DNA of 48,310 nt from CAZKRL01 sp964555295 (GTDB taxonomy: Bacteria; Bacteroidota; Bacteroidia; Flavobacteriales_D; Sanyastnellaceae), in assembly GCA_964555295.1 (NCBI GenBank), contig CAZKRL010000019.1, forward strand, positions 1 to 48,310, given 5' to 3'. The notes below the pieces were generated by a model. That model was not told where the DNA came from and did no database searches. It saw only the letters and a program-made list of their open reading frames with translations. Below, in pieces: positions 16,813 to 25,056 of this stretch (its first letter is position 1; every line of letters starts with the position of its first letter). The position numbers were made by a program, and so were the translations under genes.

Positions 16813-18606
16813 TTACATCCTTTCCGGCATGTCGATTCCAAGAATGGCCATGGAACGTTGCAGGTAATACCCAGTGAGCTTTGTGATAACGAGTCGTAGG
16901 TTTCTTTTCTCCATATCTGTCTCGCGAAGAATAGGACACTCTTGATAAAACGCGTTGAATGCTCGGGCCAACTCATAAGAGTAACCCGCTATGATTGAAG
17001 GGTCATAACCGGAGGCCGCTTCATTGAGAAGGGTTGGCCAATCATGCAATTTGATGATTACGTCGAGTGCACTTTGTTCGAGCGTTGCATTTCGGAAATA
17101 CGCGACGTCGACAGAGCGCATTGACTCCTTGCTTTCCTCGGCAAGTCGACGAAGAATTGCGCAGGTTCGCACATAGGTATATTGAATGGAAGGTCCGGTA
17201 TTTCCATTGAAATCAATACTCTCTTTGGGATCGAAAAGCATATTCTTAACGGGATTTACCCTGAGTAAAAAATACTTCAGGGCACCCATTCCGATTACGT
17301 TATAGAGTTGGTTCTTTTCTGCCTCGTCGATTCCTTCGAGCTTACCTTGTTCTGCAGCTACATCCCTTGCTACGTTAGACATCTCCTGCATGATATCGTC
17401 GGCATCCACCACAGTGCCTTCCCTACTCTTCATTTTACCTTCGGGCAACTCAACCATACCGTAGCTCAAATGGAAACACTTCCTAGCTTGTTCGAAACCC
17501 AGCCGATTGAGAACTTTGAACAATACCTTAAAGTGATATTCCTGTTCGTTTCCTACGGTATATATCTGGTAACTTAAATCGGCGTATTCTCGGAAACGTA
17601 GTATTGCAGTGCCGATATCCTGCGTGATATACATTGCAGTGCCATCCTTTCTTAGCAGTGCTTTCTGATCAAGGCCCTCATCGGTCAGATCGACCCAAAT
17701 TGAATTGTCATCACGACGCTGAAAAATCCCTTGAGTTACGCCCTCTTCAACTTCCCTTTTACCCAACAGATAGGTATCACTCTCGTAGTAGAGTTTATCG
17801 AAACTCACATTCATCCTCTTGTAGGATGCATCAAATCCCTGATACACCCAACCGTTCATCATCCGCCAGAGATCAACGGTTTCAGCATCTCCCCTTTCCC
17901 AGGATCGCAGCATCTCACGTGCCTCTTGCATAATAGGAGTTTCATCGCTCTCACCAGAAGGGTTGATTTCCTGAAGCTGACGTTTATGTTCTTTATCGAA
18001 GGCAACATAGTACTTACCCACCAGTTTATCACCCTTCATGCCGCTCGATTCAGGCGTTTCTCCGTTTCCGAATTTTTGCCAAGCCACCATGCTCTTGCAG
18101 ATATGAATGCCGCGGTCATTGATGATTTGCACTCGGGTTACTTTGTTGCCAGCACATTCGAGAATTCGTGCCACAGAATCACCGAGGAAAATGTTTCGCA
18201 AATGCCCAAGATGCAGTGGCTTGTTTGTATTGGGTGAAGCAAACTCCACCATGATATGCTCGCTGGTGTGGGCGCAAGAGGATGGCTGAGAATATTCGTT
18301 CGACAAAAATTCAAGCCAGTAACTAACTGCAATTTCAAGATTCAGAAAACCTTTGACCACATTGAACCCGGCCACCATATTTGAATTTTCCGCAAGATGT
18401 TGTCCCAGTGTATTGGCAAGTTCATCGGGGCGTTTACTCGCTTTTCCGGCAATAGGAAAAACCACCAGTGTAACATTGCCTGAAAATTCCTTGCGCGTTT
18501 TTTGCAACTGAAGATCCGCAGCGGAAATAGTCAGATCAAACAAATCTTTCAGAGCTGACGAAATAGAATTTGCCAGGTTTTGGTAAAGGGGCGAAATCGA
18601 ATTCAT
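16813..18606 (-). CDS. argS: Arginine--tRNA ligase
   Basis: The 597-residue class I aminoacyl-tRNA synthetase has an N-terminal Add-1 domain. The HIGH-box variant HLGH appears in FASPNTNKPLHLGHLRN, the KMSKS-like loop is KMKSREGTVVDADDIM, and a DALR-type anticodon-binding domain forms the C-terminus, ending in ILGIDMPERM. It charges tRNA-Arg. The ATG at 18606 is immediately preceded by TAACTTGC (18611-18618), a variant -7 box, so the gene may start its own transcript even though the lipoprotein gene lies only 31 nt upstream. Confidence 0.96.
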   Translation of the reverse strand: MNSISPLYQNLANSISSALKDLFDLTISAADLQLQKTRKEFSGNVTLVVFPIAGKASKRPDELANTLGQHLAENSNMVAGFNVVKGFLNLEIAVSYWLEFLSNEYSQPSSCAHTSEHIMVEFASPNTNKPLHLGHLRNIFLGDSVARILECAGNKVTRVQIINDRGIHICKSMVAWQKFGNGETPESSGMKGDKLVGKYYVAFDKEHKRQLQEINPSGESDETPIMQEAREMLRSWERGDAETVDLWRMMNGWVYQGFDASYKRMNVSFDKLYYESDTYLLGKREVEEGVTQGIFQRRDDNSIWVDLTDEGLDQKALLRKDGTAMYITQDIGTAILRFREYADLSYQIYTVGNEQEYHFKVLFKVLNRLGFEQARKCFHLSYGMVELPEGKMKSREGTVVDADDIMQEMSNVARDVAAEQGKLEGIDEAEKNQLYNVIGMGALKYFLLRVNPVKNMLFDPKESIDFNGNTGPSIQYTYVRTCAILRRLAEESKESMRSVDVAYFRNATLEQSALDVIIKLHDWPTLLNEAASGYDPSIIAGYSYELARAFNAFYQECPILRETDMEKRNLRLVITKLTGYYLQRSMAILGIDMPERM

Positions 18607-18637
18607 GGGCGCAAGTTATTCACCAATGACTACTGAA

Positions 18638-19171
18638 TTACTTGCCGTAATCCTGTTGGCGCATCAATTTGCCCTCCATATTGTATGACAACCAAATGCC
18701 GTATTGTTTGCCTTCGCGAAATTCTCCCCGGGTATCAATGGCGCCATTTTCGTAAAATTTCAGCCATTCACCCGTTTCTAAATCCTTTTCATAATATCCC
18801 TGCTGACGAAGTTGCCCATTGGGATACCAATTCTTGTATATGCCATGATATTCACCATTGACATACGTATTTAAACTCCAGGGCTTGCCATCGTCGTAGT
18901 AACACCACGATTCACCATTCAGAATACCCTGATCAAACTTCTTATGAATTTTGGGTTTACCATTTGGATGGAACTCTAGCTCAGCTAATTTTTTATTTGA
19001 CTTTTCATCGTAATACACCGCTGTCTTGCTACTGCCATCTGGAAAAGTAGAAGTGACCTGTTCTACAGATCCTTCAGGAGGTGTGAACAATGCTTGCTTT
19101 TCAGCTTGCTTTTCGCCGCAGGAAAAAAGCACCACAATGAGCATGCTATAAAAACACTTCATCGTATTCAT
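18638..19171 (-). CDS. Lipoprotein with MORN/YwqK-type repeats
   Basis: The 177-residue protein has a lipoprotein signal (CFYSMLIVVLFSCGEKQ; the Cys in LFSC is the likely lipidation site). It then has about five tandem repeats of the form W/Y-x-x-G-x-x-x-x-G-x-Y, such as YYDDGKPWSLNTYVNGEYHG, NWYPNGQLRQQGYYEKDL and FYENGAIDTRGEFREGKQYG. This is the MORN_2 pattern found in YwqK-like proteins, which Bacteroidota encode in many copies and whose function is not settled. Its first ATG overlaps the stop of the prenyl synthase gene by 4 nt (ATGA), so the two are translationally coupled. A second ATG (18 to 12 nt downstream) could also serve as start. Confidence 0.8.
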   Translation of the reverse strand: MNTMKCFYSMLIVVLFSCGEKQAEKQALFTPPEGSVEQVTSTFPDGSSKTAVYYDEKSNKKLAELEFHPNGKPKIHKKFDQGILNGESWCYYDDGKPWSLNTYVNGEYHGIYKNWYPNGQLRQQGYYEKDLETGEWLKFYENGAIDTRGEFREGKQYGIWLSYNMEGKLMRQQDYGK

Positions 19172-20142
19172 TTTTTTCTTTGAATGGTAAAATCAACTAA
19201 CTGCGCCAAAGAATTTCGATAATCGCTGGGTTCAAACTCGTTGAGAATTTGCTGGGCTGTTGCTACAAATTCGTTCATCTTATCCTTTGCATACTGAATG
19301 CCACCGAGATCTAACACCACATTCACCAGGTATTGCACCTTTTTTGCATCGGTATTATGTCGCCGAACGATACCAATCAAATCATTTCGAACCGAACGAT
19401 CTGCCACGCTCAATGCGTGTATTAACGGCAGAGTCAATTTTCTTTCTTTGATATCAATGCCAATGGGCTTACCAATTTTTTCGCCGAAACCATAATCCAA
19501 CAAATCATCTTTGATTTGAAAAGCCATACCCACGTATAGTCCAAAATCTGCGAGAAGTTTTCTTTGCTTTACATCAGCACCGCCAGAAAGTCCGCCACTC
19601 TCACAGCAAGCTGCGATAAGTGATGCTGTTTTTTGACGAATGATTTCAAAGTAAACGGGCTCGGTTATATTGAGCAGGCGTGCCTTTTGTTGTTGCAATA
19701 ACTCCCCTTCACTCATTTCACGAACAGCATTTGAAACGATACGCAACAAGTCAAACTCGCCATGGTCTACACTCATCAACAATCCTCGTGAAAGCAAATA
19801 GTCACCTACCAATACTGCAATTTTATTTTTCCATAGGGCATTTACTGAGAAGAAACCGCGGCGTGTACCTGCATCGTCAACAACATCGTCATGCACCAGG
19901 GTGGCGGTGTGCAATAGCTCAATCAATGAGGCCGCAGTGTAAGTTGAATCCGTGATTTTGCCGCACATTCCTGCACTGAGGAAAACAAACATGGGTCGCA
20001 TCTGCTTGCCCTTGCGCTTGATGATATAATGGGCGATTTTATCGAGCAACTGATGATCGCTCTTCATAGAATTTTTGAAATGCTCTTCAAACAATTGCAT
20101 TTCATTTCCTACGGGCCGCTGTATTTCCTCGAGGCTATTCAA
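19168..20142 (-). CDS. ispB: Long-chain polyprenyl diphosphate synthase
   Basis: A 324-residue all-helical trans-prenyltransferase. The first Asp-rich motif is in LVHDDVVDDAGTRRG, the second in FQIKDDLLDYGF, and KGKQMRPMFVFLSAGM is the conserved substrate-binding segment. It elongates farnesyl diphosphate with isopentenyl units to the side chain of menaquinone or ubiquinone. The product length cannot be read safely. The family's N-terminal pattern I-x-x-P-x-x-x-E-M-x-L-F-E occurs as IQRPVGNEMQLFE and lies upstream of the first ATG (20100), so a TTG start is needed. TTG at 20142 gives the usual length, and TTG at 20190 lies in a TAACTTGA promoter-like motif. Confidence 0.88.
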   Translation of the reverse strand: MNSLEEIQRPVGNEMQLFEEHFKNSMKSDHQLLDKIAHYIIKRKGKQMRPMFVFLSAGMCGKITDSTYTAASLIELLHTATLVHDDVVDDAGTRRGFFSVNALWKNKIAVLVGDYLLSRGLLMSVDHGEFDLLRIVSNAVREMSEGELLQQQKARLLNITEPVYFEIIRQKTASLIAACCESGGLSGGADVKQRKLLADFGLYVGMAFQIKDDLLDYGFGEKIGKPIGIDIKERKLTLPLIHALSVADRSVRNDLIGIVRRHNTDAKKVQYLVNVVLDLGGIQYAKDKMNEFVATAQQILNEFEPSDYRNSLAQLVDFTIQRKK

Positions 20143-20342
20143 CGGTGTAAAATTAGCCCCATTTGTAGTTGACAAAATTGGATAGTTCAAGTTAGCGTTT
20201 GATGGAGTGTATTATGCAAGTGCATGATGCTCGAAAGCCATATCAGCTGAAAATCCAGAAAGGTGCGTATTTCTTGTCTTGATCAAGTCAAAATAGAGGG
20301 TGTATGTTACTGTAGGCCGTTCATCCTAATTACTGAAAGAGC

Positions 20343-20350
20343 TACCTTCG
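20343..20350 (+). promoter_or_regulatory. Possible -7 promoter element TACCTTCG
   Basis: One mismatch from TAnnTTTG, only 5 nt before the ATG at 20356, which would imply a leaderless or nearly leaderless transcript. A similar TATCTTCG precedes gdhA. Confidence 0.3.
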
Positions 20351-20355
20351 CACCA

Positions 20356-21075
20356 ATGGAAACGCGCATCAACAAATACCTCAGTGAGGTTGGCTTCTGC
20401 TCTCGAAGGGCGGCAGATACACTGATTGAAGAGGGTCGCGTAACCATCAATGGCAAGGTGCCGGAGATGGGCACCAAAGTGAAGGATGGAGATGATGTTC
20501 GCGTAGATGGAAAATCCATTCAGCCCACGGGTGAAAAGCATGTTTACATCGCTCTCAATAAACCGGTGGGCATAGTATGTACCACCAATGTTCGTGGTGA
20601 GAAAAACAACATCGTTGATTTCGTGAAGCATCCCAAGCGTATCTTTCCGGTGGGAAGATTAGATAAAGCCAGTGAGGGGTTGATATTGCTCACCAGTGAT
20701 GGTGATATCGTGAATAAAATTTTGCGCGCACGCAATCATCATGAAAAGGAATACATCGTCTCAGTCAATAAACCCATCAACGAAGGTTTTGTCAGGAGAA
20801 TGTCATCTGGAATTCCAATTCTTGACACGACTACACGGCCTTGCGAGGTTGAACAAATTGGTCGCTGTAGCTTCCGTATCATCCTTACGCAAGGTCTCAA
20901 TCGTCAGATTCGGCGCATGTGCGAATATCTCGGTTATGAAGTCACGCGACTGCAGCGTGTGCGTATCATGAATATACGATTGGATACACCCTTGGGTAAA
21001 TGGCGAGACCTTACCCCTCAGGAGCTAAAGGAATTGGGAAGATTGACCGCAGATTCGGCGGGAACGATTGACTAG
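20356..21075 (+). CDS. rluF: Pseudouridine synthase of the RluF/RluB family
   Basis: The 239-residue protein has an S4 RNA-binding domain (residues 1-60, RINKYLSEVGFCSRRAADTLI). It is followed by the RsuA-type catalytic domain with D103 in FPVGRLDKASEGLILLTSDG and the NRQIRRMCEYLGY motif. The family converts uridine to pseudouridine in rRNA. The RluF-like reading (23S rRNA U2604) rests on the short C-terminal domain and on RMCEYLGYEVTRLQRVRIMNI; RluB is the main alternative. The frame is open upstream to 20263, but the ATG at 20356 starts the S4 domain. It is divergent from ispB, with about 210 nt between starts that hold no other gene. Confidence 0.87.
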   Translation: METRINKYLSEVGFCSRRAADTLIEEGRVTINGKVPEMGTKVKDGDDVRVDGKSIQPTGEKHVYIALNKPVGIVCTTNVRGEKNNIVDFVKHPKRIFPVGRLDKASEGLILLTSDGDIVNKILRARNHHEKEYIVSVNKPINEGFVRRMSSGIPILDTTTRPCEVEQIGRCSFRIILTQGLNRQIRRMCEYLGYEVTRLQRVRIMNIRLDTPLGKWRDLTPQELKELGRLTADSAGTID

Positions 21076-21166
21076 GTTTGGTGACTGAGAGATAAACTTC
21101 AATCATGTAAGTTTCAGACATACATCCAATTGTCCCAACTCACATTCCTATTTATCCCTCCATACC

Positions 21167-21174
21167 TATCTTCG
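21167..21174 (+). promoter_or_regulatory. Possible -7 promoter element TATCTTCG of gdhA
   Basis: One mismatch from TAnnTTTG, 27 nt upstream of the gdhA ATG, in a C- and T-rich leader. No convincing -33 box. Confidence 0.3.
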
Positions 21175-21201
21175 CCCCCACAAATTTTTAAACCCTAAAA
21201 A

Positions 21202-22551
21202 ATGTCCAGTAAGTATCAAGCACAGATCGATGCCTTTATGGCCGAGATCAAAGCCAAGAACGCTAATGAACCCGAGTTCTTGCAAGCGGTGCACGAAGTA
21301 GCCGAAACGGTTATTCCTTACATCGAAGAAAATCCAAAGTACAAGCAAGCCAAAGTGCTGCAACGCATCGCTGAACCTGAGCGCACCATCATGTTCAGAG
21401 TGCCCTGGGTGGATGACAAAGGCGAGGTACAAATCAACCGCGGATACCGTGTTGAATTCAACTCAGCCATCGGACCGTATAAAGGCGGACTTCGCTTTCA
21501 CCCAACCGTAAATCTTTCAGTACTAAAATTCCTGGGCTTCGAGCAGATCTTCAAGAACTCACTCACTACACTGCCCATGGGGGGCGGTAAAGGCGGATCC
21601 GATTTTGATCCCAAGGGAAAAAGTGATCGCGAGGTGATGGCATTTTGTCAAAGTTTCATGAACGAACTCTCTCGCCATATTGGCGCTGACACCGACGTTC
21701 CTGCCGGTGATATCGGGGTAGGTGGCCGTGAAATCGGATTCATGTTTGGTCAGTACAAAAGATTGCGCAATGAATTTACCGGAGTCTTTACCGGCAAAGG
21801 CAGAAACTGGGGTGGATCATTGATTCGTCCGGAGGCCACCGGTTATGGCTGCGTTTATTTCGCAGCGGAGATGCTTGCTACCAAAGGAACGGATTTCAAA
21901 GGTAAAACCGTTGTGGTAAGTGGTTCAGGCAATGTTGCTCAATACGCAATTGAAAAGGCGACACAACTCGGAGCGAAGGTTGTTACCGCATCGGATAGCG
22001 ACGGTTACGTGCATGATAAAGACGGTATCAACCCTGAGAAACTCGCCTTCCTCATGGATCTGAAAAATGTGAAGCGCGGTAGAATCAAGGAGTATGCTGA
22101 TAAATATGGCTGCGAATATGTGGCCGGAAAAACACCATGGGGCGTGAAGTGCGATATCGCTCTTCCCTGTGCCACTCAGAATGAATTGAACGGCAGCGAC
22201 GCCAAAGCCCTTGTGGCCAATGGTGTTACAGCGGTGGCTGAAGGTGCAAACATGCCCTCCACTCCAGAGGCCATTACAGAGTTCATCAACTCTAAAGTGT
22301 TGTTTGCTCCGGGCAAGGCATCAAATGCCGGTGGTGTTGCTACCTCGGGTCTTGAAATGTCACAAAATTCATTGCGTCTATCATGGTCGCGTGAAGAAGT
22401 AGATCAGCGCTTGCACGACATCATGAAGAATATCCACGCCGCCTGTGTTAAATACGGCAACGACGGTGGTTATGTGAATTACGTGAAGGGCGCCAATGTG
22501 GCCGGCTTCGTAAAAGTGGCCGACGCAATGCTCGATCAAGGGGTGGTGTAA
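21202..22551 (+). CDS. gdhA: NADP-specific glutamate dehydrogenase
   Basis: The 449-residue protein matches the hexameric bacterial GDH of about 450 residues. Motifs: GYRVEFNSAIGPYKGGLRFH, the substrate/catalytic section LPMGGGKGGSDFDPKGKSD (near residue 124), VPAGDIGVGGREIGFMFGQY, and the dinucleotide-binding turn VVVSGSGNVAQYA. It reductively aminates 2-oxoglutarate with NADPH and ammonium, supplying glutamate. NADP specificity is assigned from the family type rather than a tested residue. It is monocistronic, with its own -7-like element and a strong terminator. Confidence 0.96.
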   Translation: MSSKYQAQIDAFMAEIKAKNANEPEFLQAVHEVAETVIPYIEENPKYKQAKVLQRIAEPERTIMFRVPWVDDKGEVQINRGYRVEFNSAIGPYKGGLRFHPTVNLSVLKFLGFEQIFKNSLTTLPMGGGKGGSDFDPKGKSDREVMAFCQSFMNELSRHIGADTDVPAGDIGVGGREIGFMFGQYKRLRNEFTGVFTGKGRNWGGSLIRPEATGYGCVYFAAEMLATKGTDFKGKTVVVSGSGNVAQYAIEKATQLGAKVVTASDSDGYVHDKDGINPEKLAFLMDLKNVKRGRIKEYADKYGCEYVAGKTPWGVKCDIALPCATQNELNGSDAKALVANGVTAVAEGANMPSTPEAITEFINSKVLFAPGKASNAGGVATSGLEMSQNSLRLSWSREEVDQRLHDIMKNIHAACVKYGNDGGYVNYVKGANVAGFVKVADAMLDQGVV

Positions 22552-22575
22552 AGTATCCGAAAATGATGGATTAGG

Positions 22576-22603
22576 GTAAAGGGCGCAAGCCCTTTACTTT
22601 TTT
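22576..22603 (+). terminator. Intrinsic terminator of gdhA
   Basis: A perfect 9-bp stem, GTAAAGGGC with GCCCTTTAC, closed by a GCAA (GNRA) tetraloop and followed by six Ts. It starts 24 nt after the gdhA stop, between gdhA and the convergent OmpA-family gene. Confidence 0.92.
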
Positions 22604-22658
22604 GACAATATTCAAAAACATTGCGTTTTTGAGAAAACCCATTCTGATAGAATAAGTC

Positions 22659-24410
22659 TCATCGCGTGGTCCAGTGATAGCGGACATCTACCCTTCGTAA
22701 AACGGGCCCGATGATTTCCTTTATCTCTTGTGAATCGCTGGAGCACTGACAAATTTCGCCTCGCGATTGTGTTGATATTCGTGATGATGAGATGTCGCCT
22801 TTGGCCAATTCAGTTTTAATTGCTGCAGCTCTTTGTAGACCAAGATGATGATTAAAATCGGCATCTCCGTGAAAGTCTGTACTACCGATTAGCTCCAGCT
22901 GTAGTCCGGGATTCAACATCAAAATCTCTCGTAGAATTCTGCACTGTGCTAATGCGGTAACATCCAAGGTATCACTTGAAGATTCAAAATAAATTCGATC
23001 GATACGCCAACAATCCAGCGCATTACTCGAGCCAATTACCCCTCCTCCGGTGAGATACAATTCATTTTTGAGTAAAGGTAAATTCGCAGGGATCAACGGC
23101 AGTTCGTTTTCACAACGGTCGCTTATGGCAATTAATTCATCCCATCGGTGAAACTGTTTTTCGATAGCAACTTGATTCTGGCTGAGTGCAATCGGCTCGC
23201 CCGAAACATTCTTGCAGAGGGAGAATCCTTGGGGTAAAATCAAATCGTGATCGTTATGAGAAATTCGACTCTCATCACCCGGATACCAACGTTCACTCTT
23301 GGCGAAAAGCAAATCCAAAGGCTCGAGTGAAATGGCTTGCCCAGGGGTGAGGTGAATGGAGAAAAGAATTTCACCCGAATGGCTTAAAACTTGAAACTCA
23401 CAAGGCTCCTGTCCTTGAATAAGTTTCATTTGAAGACGATCCTTGGTTCTGATGGCAGGTATAGGCAATTGACCATTACTATCAGACTCCAGAATGAGCG
23501 GATTACTACCTCCACTACTCACTAAAACGCCAGCGAATTGAACAGGAGTATTATTTCGAATGAGTCGGTAGGTATAATCTGGCAGTGATTTATCAAGTGT
23601 GAATGACAACCACTCCATCGCTTCGGTTTTTTTATGATCCCTGCGCAGTAAGATGAATTCGTATTCAGAAACCTGTATGAGTCGAAGGTCATTTCGTGAT
23701 GAATTGATTTTACCGGGAAGCGATAGCGAAGAGCTGAAACCGCTCTTGGCAGTGGAAAGTCGCAAATCAAACCCTGCGTTCTGAACGTCCTGATCACTAC
23801 TGAACACCAAATCTTTTTTGCATATCGTAGGATGCATTTCATTCATAGGTGTATTAACACCCGGACCTAAATTCTTTGGTTGATCGAACCCTCCAAAGTT
23901 CTTCTTGCAAGCCCAAATATCAAGCCCTCCAATACTACCTGTTCGCCTGCTCGCGAAGTACAAAGTTCGATCGTCATTGTCATAATAAGGGTAGTGATCG
24001 TCACTATTCGGCGAAGAAAACAACATAGGTACCGGCGCAGTCCATCGATGGTTTCGGTAGGCGGATGAATAAATTCGCATTTTACCACCCCGATGTGTGG
24101 CAGAAAAATAAAGTGTCGTATCGGCTTGATTGAGACATATAGCTTCAATGTCGAATGAAGCAAAATGCATACCTGCCATCATAAAACTTTCATCGGTAGT
24201 CTTCTCGCCCTGGCTGATCCACTCAATTTCCCGCTGCTGATTCTGGATGAGCAAATGATTACCTATGCTCTGAAAAGCAAATTGTTTTTCCGATTCAGGT
24301 CGGTGTATTTTGTCCTGCAGCTGCATTTCCTGGTACCAGACTTGCGCACCTCCGTGCAACGATGCAAACAATGCATAACCCATAAGTAGGATACAGAACC
24401 TCCGCGGCAT
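22659..24410 (-). CDS. PD40 beta-propeller / CRD / OmpA-family envelope protein (PorE-like without TPR)
   Basis: The 583-residue protein has a signal peptide (RRFCILLMGYALFASLHGGAQ). A TolB-like WD40/PD40 beta-propeller follows (about 80-240), with blades such as DTTLYFSATHRGG, DRTLYFASRRTGSIGGLDIW and KDLVFSSDQ. A short carboxypeptidase-regulatory-like segment lies near 285-335. The C-terminal OmpA peptidoglycan-binding domain runs from IDRIYFESSSDTLD to the end (LIGSTDFHGDADFNHHLGLQRAAAI). This order resembles PorE, the T9SS-associated periplasmic protein, but the N-terminal TPR region of PorE is absent and no lipobox Cys is seen. It probably sits in the periplasm bound to peptidoglycan. 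A role in T9SS or in general envelope tethering is only an inference. Confidence 0.82.
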   Translation of the reverse strand: MPRRFCILLMGYALFASLHGGAQVWYQEMQLQDKIHRPESEKQFAFQSIGNHLLIQNQQREIEWISQGEKTTDESFMMAGMHFASFDIEAICLNQADTTLYFSATHRGGKMRIYSSAYRNHRWTAPVPMLFSSPNSDDHYPYYDNDDRTLYFASRRTGSIGGLDIWACKKNFGGFDQPKNLGPGVNTPMNEMHPTICKKDLVFSSDQDVQNAGFDLRLSTAKSGFSSSLSLPGKINSSRNDLRLIQVSEYEFILLRRDHKKTEAMEWLSFTLDKSLPDYTYRLIRNNTPVQFAGVLVSSGGSNPLILESDSNGQLPIPAIRTKDRLQMKLIQGQEPCEFQVLSHSGEILFSIHLTPGQAISLEPLDLLFAKSERWYPGDESRISHNDHDLILPQGFSLCKNVSGEPIALSQNQVAIEKQFHRWDELIAISDRCENELPLIPANLPLLKNELYLTGGGVIGSSNALDCWRIDRIYFESSSDTLDVTALAQCRILREILMLNPGLQLELIGSTDFHGDADFNHHLGLQRAAAIKTELAKGDISSSRISTQSRGEICQCSSDSQEIKEIIGPVLRRVDVRYHWTTR

Positions 24411-24477
24411 GAGGGAAAATTAGTTCTTCGCACCATAGCATCTACCCCATAACGCACGAAGTATTAACGTACAAAGG

Positions 24478-25056
24478 TCAATTATCCTTTGCGTTCCATT
24501 CTTTGGCTATGTAATCCAGTTCATTGTACCATGCCTCGCCAAATTGTTGAATCAATGGTCCTTTCAAAAACTGATAGACTCTAAGACCTTTTTTCGATCC
24601 ACATTCGCATGCAGGTCGACAAATACTCCAGCGATGATAATTCACAGCGAATGTATCATGTAACTTCATTATTCGGGCAGGATAGAGGAAGCATGACATT
24701 GGTTTTCTCCATTCCACTTTTCCATCGAGATAGGCTTGCTCCAGTCCGCATTTCGCAATGCCGTTTTCAATAAGTGAAAATGCACATCGGCCATGCTTTC
24801 CAATCAGCGGAGTCACCCATTCTCCATCCTCATCCATAACTCCAAATTGCTGTTCTTCCGCAGCGGTGACACCTTCCTTGTCCAAATAAGAGGTGTAGAC
24901 TGACCAATTTTTTTGAATGGTCTCAATCTCATCCATTGAAACCGGAGCGCCACTTTCACCCTCAACACAGCAAGCTCCCTTGCATTTGATGAGGTCGCAC
25001 ATGAATTTTTCTTCCAATAAATCTTCTGAAACCAATATACCCTGAACAGCAATCAT
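24478..25056 (-). CDS. DUF3109 family cysteine-rich protein
   Basis: The 192-residue protein has the clustered Cys of DUF3109 / YkgJ-like proteins: C20, C25, C29 and C30 in MCDLIKCKGACCVEGESGAP. Further Cys occur in GRCAFS, AKCGLE, SCFLYPARI and SICRPACECG. The pattern suggests a bound metal or iron-sulfur cluster, but the family function is unknown. The ATG at 25056 shares 4 nt (ATGA) with the rocD stop, so translation is coupled to ornithine aminotransferase. A GTG at 25098 inside rocD is a weaker alternative start. Confidence 0.88.
   Translation of the reverse strand: MIAVQGILVSEDLLEEKFMCDLIKCKGACCVEGESGAPVSMDEIETIQKNWSVYTSYLDKEGVTAAEEQQFGVMDEDGEWVTPLIGKHGRCAFSLIENGIAKCGLEQAYLDGKVEWRKPMSCFLYPARIMKLHDTFAVNYHRWSICRPACECGSKKGLRVYQFLKGPLIQQFGEAWYNELDYIAKEWNAKDN

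Noticed and set aside
20191..20342. Possible small RNA or small gene between ispB and rluF
   Set aside because: No convincing frame, hairpin or terminator; best read as a divergent promoter region.
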